A stretch of DNA of 64,000 nucleotides from contig NC_064039.1 of assembly GCF_932526225.1 (NCBI RefSeq), positions 3,175,001 through 3,239,000 on the forward strand, written 5' to 3'. A program made the translations under genes and the position numbers. Positions 59,601 through 64,000 of this stretch are shown here, in pieces. Numbering within the stretch: the first letter of the stretch is position 1; the number at the start of each line of letters is the position of its first letter. The notes under the pieces are model-generated. The model was not told the origin of the DNA. It did no database searches and saw only the letters and a program-made list of their open reading frames with translations. This DNA is from Nematostella vectensis. Its lineage: Eukaryota; Cnidaria; Anthozoa; Actiniaria; Edwardsiidae.

Positions 59601-62014
59601 CAACTAAGGTCTCAGTAAAGGTAAATGACGTGTCCGCGGAAGAAAATATTGTCGCGCCGCAATTTTCACTACATGTACAAACTATATATTAAATAAAAGA
59701 TAAAAGATTGAATTATTTCCTGCAAGTTTTATTTTTGCAATAGCTAATTCCGTGTTTAAGTTTTGAGGCCTCAAACTCAAAAGTACGGAGTCTACTCTAG
59801 AGCGCAATGCACCTTCGCGTTATTGCGCATGCACTTGCACGTAATTGCATCTCAATGGCAGATAGATGATCTACCAAATAACTTTTTTGTTATTCGACAC
59901 TGTCAACAAAATATCACGAATCAAAGTTGGAACTCTTATTTCTGGCGAAATTTGGACACGAAAAGTGCTATAAAAGCGATCTTCAGTCTAAAATCGAAAA
60001 TTCCTCGCACACTTTATGACATGGCATAATTATCTATCAGATACCGAAAATTTGAAATTTTAAAACCGTCGCGAGGTTACGCCCGACAAGCTCGAGTTCT
60101 CGCCTTAAAATAATACGCTAGAAAAGTCAAAGATATGGCGTGAATTCACGGTCAACTGGTCACGGGAAACAGCAAAGGCCCATTTTAGCCGTCTTAGAAT
60201 ACGATATATGGAATAAATATTTTTGCAAAAATTAAGTTTAAAACCTATTGATAAAGGTTTTGCAAAAACCACAAAAACAAACAGTGGTGTCAAATTTACC
60301 TTTACCGAAACCTTAAAGCCATAAACCTTAGCTGGTATCAAAACAGTTTATGAATGAGGGTTGTACAGTACGACTCCAAAGAGAAATAGATCATTGTTCA
60401 AGTTACCAGGATGTCAGGGTTAACAAGCGTTGGGAGTTTTGAGTTTGTATGAAGTCTCAGAATTGATGGTGTTACTGAGGTACAATATACCAATCAATGG
60501 TGTGTTCCTGGCTTTGGTGTCGTGTCCAGGAATGTTGGTACAACATACCCATCAATGGTGTGTTTCTGGCATTGGTGTCATGTCCAGATATTATAGTACA
60601 ACATACCTATCAATGGTGTGTTCCTGGCATTGGTGTCATGTCCAGGAATGTTGGTACAACATACCTATCAATGGTGTGTTCCTGGCATTGGTGTCATGTC
60701 CAGGAATGTTGGTACAACATACCTATCAATGGTGTGTTCCTGGAATTGGTGTCATATCCAGGAATTATAGTACAACATACTTATCAATGGTGTGTTCCTG
60801 GCATTGGTGTCATGTCCAGATATTATAGTACAACATACCTTTCAATGGTGAGTTCCTGGCATTGGTGTCATGTCCAGGAGTGTTGGTACAACATACCTAT
60901 CAATGGTGTGTTCCTGGCATTGGTGTCATGTCCAGGAGTAATGGTCTTGCTGGCTTCAGCCTCAGGCTTCTCTATCTTCCGTTGGGTGATGACATACCCA
61001 AGCTCTTCCAACTCGTTCTTGGTGCGCTCACGCATGGGGTAGTTGGAGACCGAAAGGGCCAATCGGAATGCATTACACGATCTCCCTTTCACAGCCATCG
61101 CATCCCAGCACTCGCGTTTAATCATTTCTTTAAGGTAGATGCGTGCAAGATTCTCCATCTCAAGTTCGTCTCGAACCTACAAGAGAAAAGAAACATGTTA
61201 AACTGTATTATATTTTCTTGCCAACATTAAACTGTAACGCAATTTGGAAGAACGGACTTGAATGCAACATTGTTCCGAAACTCGGGCTAAGGGACTTGAA
61301 TGCAACATTGTCACGTAAGTCGGGTTAACGGACTGGAATGCAACATTGTTCAGAAACTCGGGCTAACGGACTTGAATGCAACATTGTCACGTAAGTCGGG
61401 TTAACGGACTTGAATGCAACACTGTCCAGAAACTCGGGCTAACGGAATTGAATGCAACATTGTCACGTAAGTCGGGTTAACGGACTTCAATGCAACATTG
61501 TCACGTAAGTCGGGTTAACGGACTTGAATGCAACACTGTCCCGAAACTCGGACTAAGGGACTTGAATGCAACATTGTCACGTAAGTCGGGTTAACGGACT
61601 TGAATTCAACGTTGTCACGCAGGGCCGGGTTAACGGACTTGAATTCAACATTGTCATGTAAGTCGGGTTAACGGACTTCAATGCATCATTGTCACGCAGG
61701 GCCGGGTTAACGGACTTTAATTCAACATTGTCACGTAAGTCGGGTTAACGGACGGGTAACGCACGTAGGGTCGGGACTTGAATTCATTGAAACGTGGCCA
61801 ACATGTTTACCTGTTTGATCTTTTCCTCGCCCTCTGCCACCATCTTGTGCCTCTCCTCCTCATCCATGTTAAACTCGTGTCGTGCGAGTTTCTCTAGGTC
61901 AGGCACCTGGCTGTTCTGCTCGATCATCGTCTGCACCGTGCTCCGGAGGTTTTTTATGTCTCGCCGCAATTTGTGCTTGATGTCTGCAAATTTCTTGTCT
62001 TCTTCACGTTGTGC
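50661..62014 (-). CDS. CFAP43: CFAP43-like axonemal protein, C-terminal 16 exons
   Basis: Exons, 5' to 3': 62014-61811, 61176-60897, 59571-59390, 59177-59037, 58778-58643, 58290-57941, 56391-56108, 55542-55314, 55130-55018, 54710-54644, 54389-54297, 54131-54058, 53475-53385, 52671-52591, 51402-51249, 50830-50661. All phases agree; 882 residues end at TAA 50661. The text [74 protein letters not shown] and [10 protein letters not shown] is the long coiled-coil half of the CFAP43/CFAP44 family; I favour CFAP43, with CFAP44 the alternative. These proteins tether inner-arm dyneins in motile cilia. The N-terminal WD40 half (human CFAP43 is 1,665 residues) must lie beyond 64000. Several introns are filled with minisatellites copying its own splice junctions. 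Confidence 0.85.
51411..51935. repeat. 33-bp minisatellite in a CFAP43 intron
   Basis: About 15 nearly identical units of ACCACGTCCCCTGCTATAGG plus GACCACGCCCAGT. Because 33 is a multiple of three, long frames exist on both strands ([11 protein letters not shown] repeats); not genes. The array begins within 10 bases of the acceptor of exon 51402-51249. Confidence 0.97.
51985..52430. repeat. Direct repeat of about 90 bp, 360 bp apart
   Basis: CACGGGTAATAGACTGTGCT through AAAGTCCACATTTAT appears at about 51990-52078 and again at 52346-52432. Intronic; nothing coding seen. Confidence 0.85.
52940..53400. repeat. 46-bp array of a CFAP43 exon end with its 5' splice site
   Basis: On the - strand each of about ten units reads GAGCTTCAACAG|GTCAGTAGCC then ATATCACCTTCGAGAGACTG. 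GAGCTTCAACAG is the end of exon 53475-53385 (KELQQ) and GTCAGT its donor. Confidence 0.95.
53470..54057. repeat. 34-bp array forming an entire CFAP43 intron
   Basis: On the - strand each of about 15 units reads GAGCCCTATTTATTGCGTG and ATTTGTACACAG|GGAGC. The first unit follows directly after the donor GTAAGT (54057) and the last ends in the true acceptor ACACAG|GGAGCAC at 53476. So the intron is nothing but repeats. Confidence 0.95.
54516..54610. repeat. Tandem duplicate, about 50 bp
   Basis: GTGACTCCCAAGGAGCCAATC / ATGTTACACGAAGTCACGC twice, in a CFAP43 intron. Confidence 0.85.
55760..56100. repeat. Degenerate C/T-rich repeats
   Basis: About three units of CTTACCTTGGCCTCCT-like phrases with TCCCCTCC runs; each resembles the end of exon 56391-56108 and its donor (AGGAGGCCAAG|GTAAGAT on the - strand), so this is probably another decayed junction array. 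Confidence 0.6.
56755..57725. repeat. 15-bp satellite with about 336-bp higher-order repeat
   Basis: About 64 units of CATTGGCAAATACCA with variants (GTC, CACC, TAGC). Two consecutive blocks, starting near 56854 and 57190, repeat the same order of variants. Intronic in CFAP43. Long open frames ([12 protein letters not shown]) are artefacts. Confidence 0.95.
60490..60950. repeat. 58-bp array of a CFAP43 exon end and donor
   Basis: On the - strand each of eight units reads CTCCTGGACATGACACCAAT, GCCAGGAACACACCATTGATAG|GTATGT. The 40 bases before GTATGT are the end of exon 61176-60897 ([13 protein letters not shown]). Copies at 58-bp steps (60901, 60843, 60785 and so on). Confidence 0.96.
61250..61770. 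repeat. 38-bp minisatellite
   Basis: About 13 units of GGACTTGAATGCAACATTGT and CACGTAAGTCGGGTTAAC in the intron 61177-61810. No exon sequence is included. Confidence 0.93.
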
Positions 62015-62289
62015 CTGCAACAGAAATATGAGGTCAGACTTAGGGACTAATCCCTATGCAACAACGCCAGTATTAGTAGCCAGAATCCGACAAATATAAC
62101 AAAATAGTTACTGAGCGTCATCGCATAGTCTTGAAACCCTCTATACTCCGTAAAAGGAACAAGTGAAGACCTTCTGTTTTACTTAAACTCCAATGACAAT
62201 AGCCTTCAGAGCAGACAAGTTATGTTTAACGAAGCGCTAAACTGTATCGTGCTGGCGGATGTTTCGAGGTTACTAAGCGAGTCGCCATA

Positions 62290-64000
62290 CGCACTCGACA
62301 TGCCTACTTGTAGCTATCAAGCCCTACCAGGCCCCATACATCTTATATCTCTCCTCGAAACGCCTACTCGTAGCTATCAAGCCCTACCAGGCCCCATACA
62401 TCTTATATCTCTCCTCGAAACGCCTACTCGTAGCTATGAAGCCCTACCAGGCTTCATGAATCTTATATCTCTCCTCGAAACGCCTACTCGTAGCTATGAA
62501 GCCCTACCAGGCTTCATGAATCTTATATATCTCCTCGAAACGCCTACCCGTAGCTATCAAGCCCTAGCAGGCATCATGAATCTTATATCTCTCCTCGAAA
62601 CGACTACTCGTAGCTATCAAGCCCTACCAGGCCCCATACATCTTATATCTCTCCTCGAAACGCCTACTCGTAGCTATGAAGCCCTACCAGGCTTCATGAA
62701 TCTTATATCTCTCCTCGAAACGCCTACCCGTAGCTATCAAGCCCTACCAGGCTTCATGAATCTTATATCTCTCCTCGAAACGCCTACTCGTAGCTATCAA
62801 GCCCTACCAGGCTTCATGAATCTTATATCTCTCCTCGAAACGCCTACTCGTAGCTATCAAGCCCTACCAGGCTTCATGAATCTTATATCTCTCCTCGAAA
62901 CGCATACTCGTAGCTATGAAGCCCTACCAGGCTTCATGAATCTTATATCTCTCCTCGAAACGCCTACTCGTAGCTATGAAGCCCTACCAGGCTTCATGAA
63001 TCTTATATCTCTCCTCGAAACGCCTACTCGTAGCTATGAAGCCCTACCAGGCCCCATACATCTTATATCTCTTCTCGAAACGCCTACTCGTAGCTATGAA
63101 GCCCTACCAGGCTTCATGAATCTTATATCTCTCCTCGAAACGCCTACCCGTAGCTATGAAGCCCTACCAGGCTTCATGAATCTTATATCTCTCCTCGAAA
63201 CGCCTACTCGTAGCTATGAAGCCCTACCAGGCTTCATGAATCTTATATCTCTCCTCGAAACGCCTACTCGTAGCTATGAAGCCCTACCAGGCTTCATGAA
63301 TCTTATATCTCTCCTCGAAACGCCTACTCGTAGCTATCAAGCCCTACCAGGCTTCATGAATCTTATATCTCTCCTCGAAACGCCTACTCGTAGCTATGAA
63401 GCCCTACCAGGCTTCATGAATCTTATATCTCTCCTCGAAACGCCTACTCGTAGCTATGAAGCCCTACCAGGCTTCATGAATCTTATATCTCTCCTCGAAA
63501 CGCCTACTCGTAGCTATGAAGCCCTACCAGGCTTCATGAATCTTATATCTCTCCTCGAAACGCCTACTCGTAGCTATCAAGCCCTACCAGGCTTCATGAA
63601 TCTTATATCTCTCCTCGAAACGCCTACTCGTAGCTATGAAGCCCTACCAGGCTTCATGAATCTTATATCTCTCCTCGAAACGCCTACTCGTAGCTATCAA
63701 GCCCTACCAGGCTTCATGAATCTTATATCTCTCCTCGAAACGCCTACTCGTAGCTATGAAGCCCTACCAGGCTTCATGAATCTTATATCTCTCCTCGAAA
63801 CGCCTACTCGTAGCTATCAAGCCCTACCAGGCTTCATGAATCTTATATCTCTCCTCGAAACGCCTACTCGTAGCTATGAAGCCCTACCAGGCTTCATGAA
63901 TCTTATATCTCTCCTCGAAACGCCTACTCGTAGCTATCAAGCCCTACCAGGCTTCATGAATCTTATATCTCTCCTCGAAACGCCTACTCGTAGCTATGAA
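62290..64000. repeat. 60-bp satellite array, running off the window
   Basis: About 28 units of CTCGTAGCTATGAAGCCCTA, CCAGGCTTCATGAATCTTAT, ATCTCTCCTCGAAACGCCTA. Two main variants (TATGAAG/TATCAAG and GGCTTCATGAA/GGCCCCATACA) alternate irregularly. Within the CFAP43 gene, since its upstream exons must lie beyond. Confidence 0.97.

Noticed and set aside
62290-64000. CRISPR-like regular array
   Set aside because: No spacer variation: the full 60-bp unit repeats head to tail, in a eukaryotic intron.

Overview
This is a stretch of animal nuclear genome. Its genes are split into many short exons with GT-AG introns, the intergenic DNA is AT-rich, and minisatellites and transposon relics are common. 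The gene content (a PGC-1 coactivator, a motile-cilium CFAP43/44-type protein, a battenin-like protein, a mitochondrial release factor and a receptor rich in MAM, SEA and FN3 domains), together with Penelope-type and LINE debris, fits a cnidarian, probably an anthozoan resembling Nematostella. The species assignment is inference, because no search could be run.

Layout. (1) 723-30362, + strand: the 3' 30 exons of a giant membrane protein, assembled by hand so that reading phase is kept across every junction (about 2,221 residues in the window). Domain order is MAM, TLDc, Cys-rich, LamG-like, SEA, eleven FN3 domains, then a GluR0/ionotropic-glutamate-receptor-like channel module with a K+-channel filter (TTLGYGD), and a basic helical tail. 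(2) 11646-13900, + strand: a complete two-exon CLN3/battenin-like gene nested in one intron of the giant gene. (3) 30847-35426, - strand: a PGC-1 family coactivator (RS region, RRM, acidic DFDALL tail) with its 5' end unresolved. (4) 36730-42344, + strand: a complete 12-exon mitochondrial peptide chain release factor (MTRF1L type) arranged head-to-head with the PGC-1 gene. (5) 43250-46621, - strand: a complete five-exon ankyrin-repeat/coiled-coil protein of unknown function. (6) 50661-62014, - strand: the C-terminal 16 coding exons of a CFAP43-like axonemal protein; its 5' part lies beyond the window behind a 60-bp satellite that fills 62290-64000.

The most unusual signals are two. First, the GluR0-like K+-signature channel is fused to a very large adhesion-type ectodomain. 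Second, many intronic tandem repeats contain copies of the adjacent exon end plus its own splice site. At least ten such junction-anchored duplications occur, in two unrelated genes on opposite strands, and in two CFAP43 introns the arrays carry about eight to ten ready-made 5' splice sites each. Two genes tied to mitochondria by family (PGC-1 and the mitochondrial release factor) are adjacent and divergent, which raises the possibility of a shared promoter.
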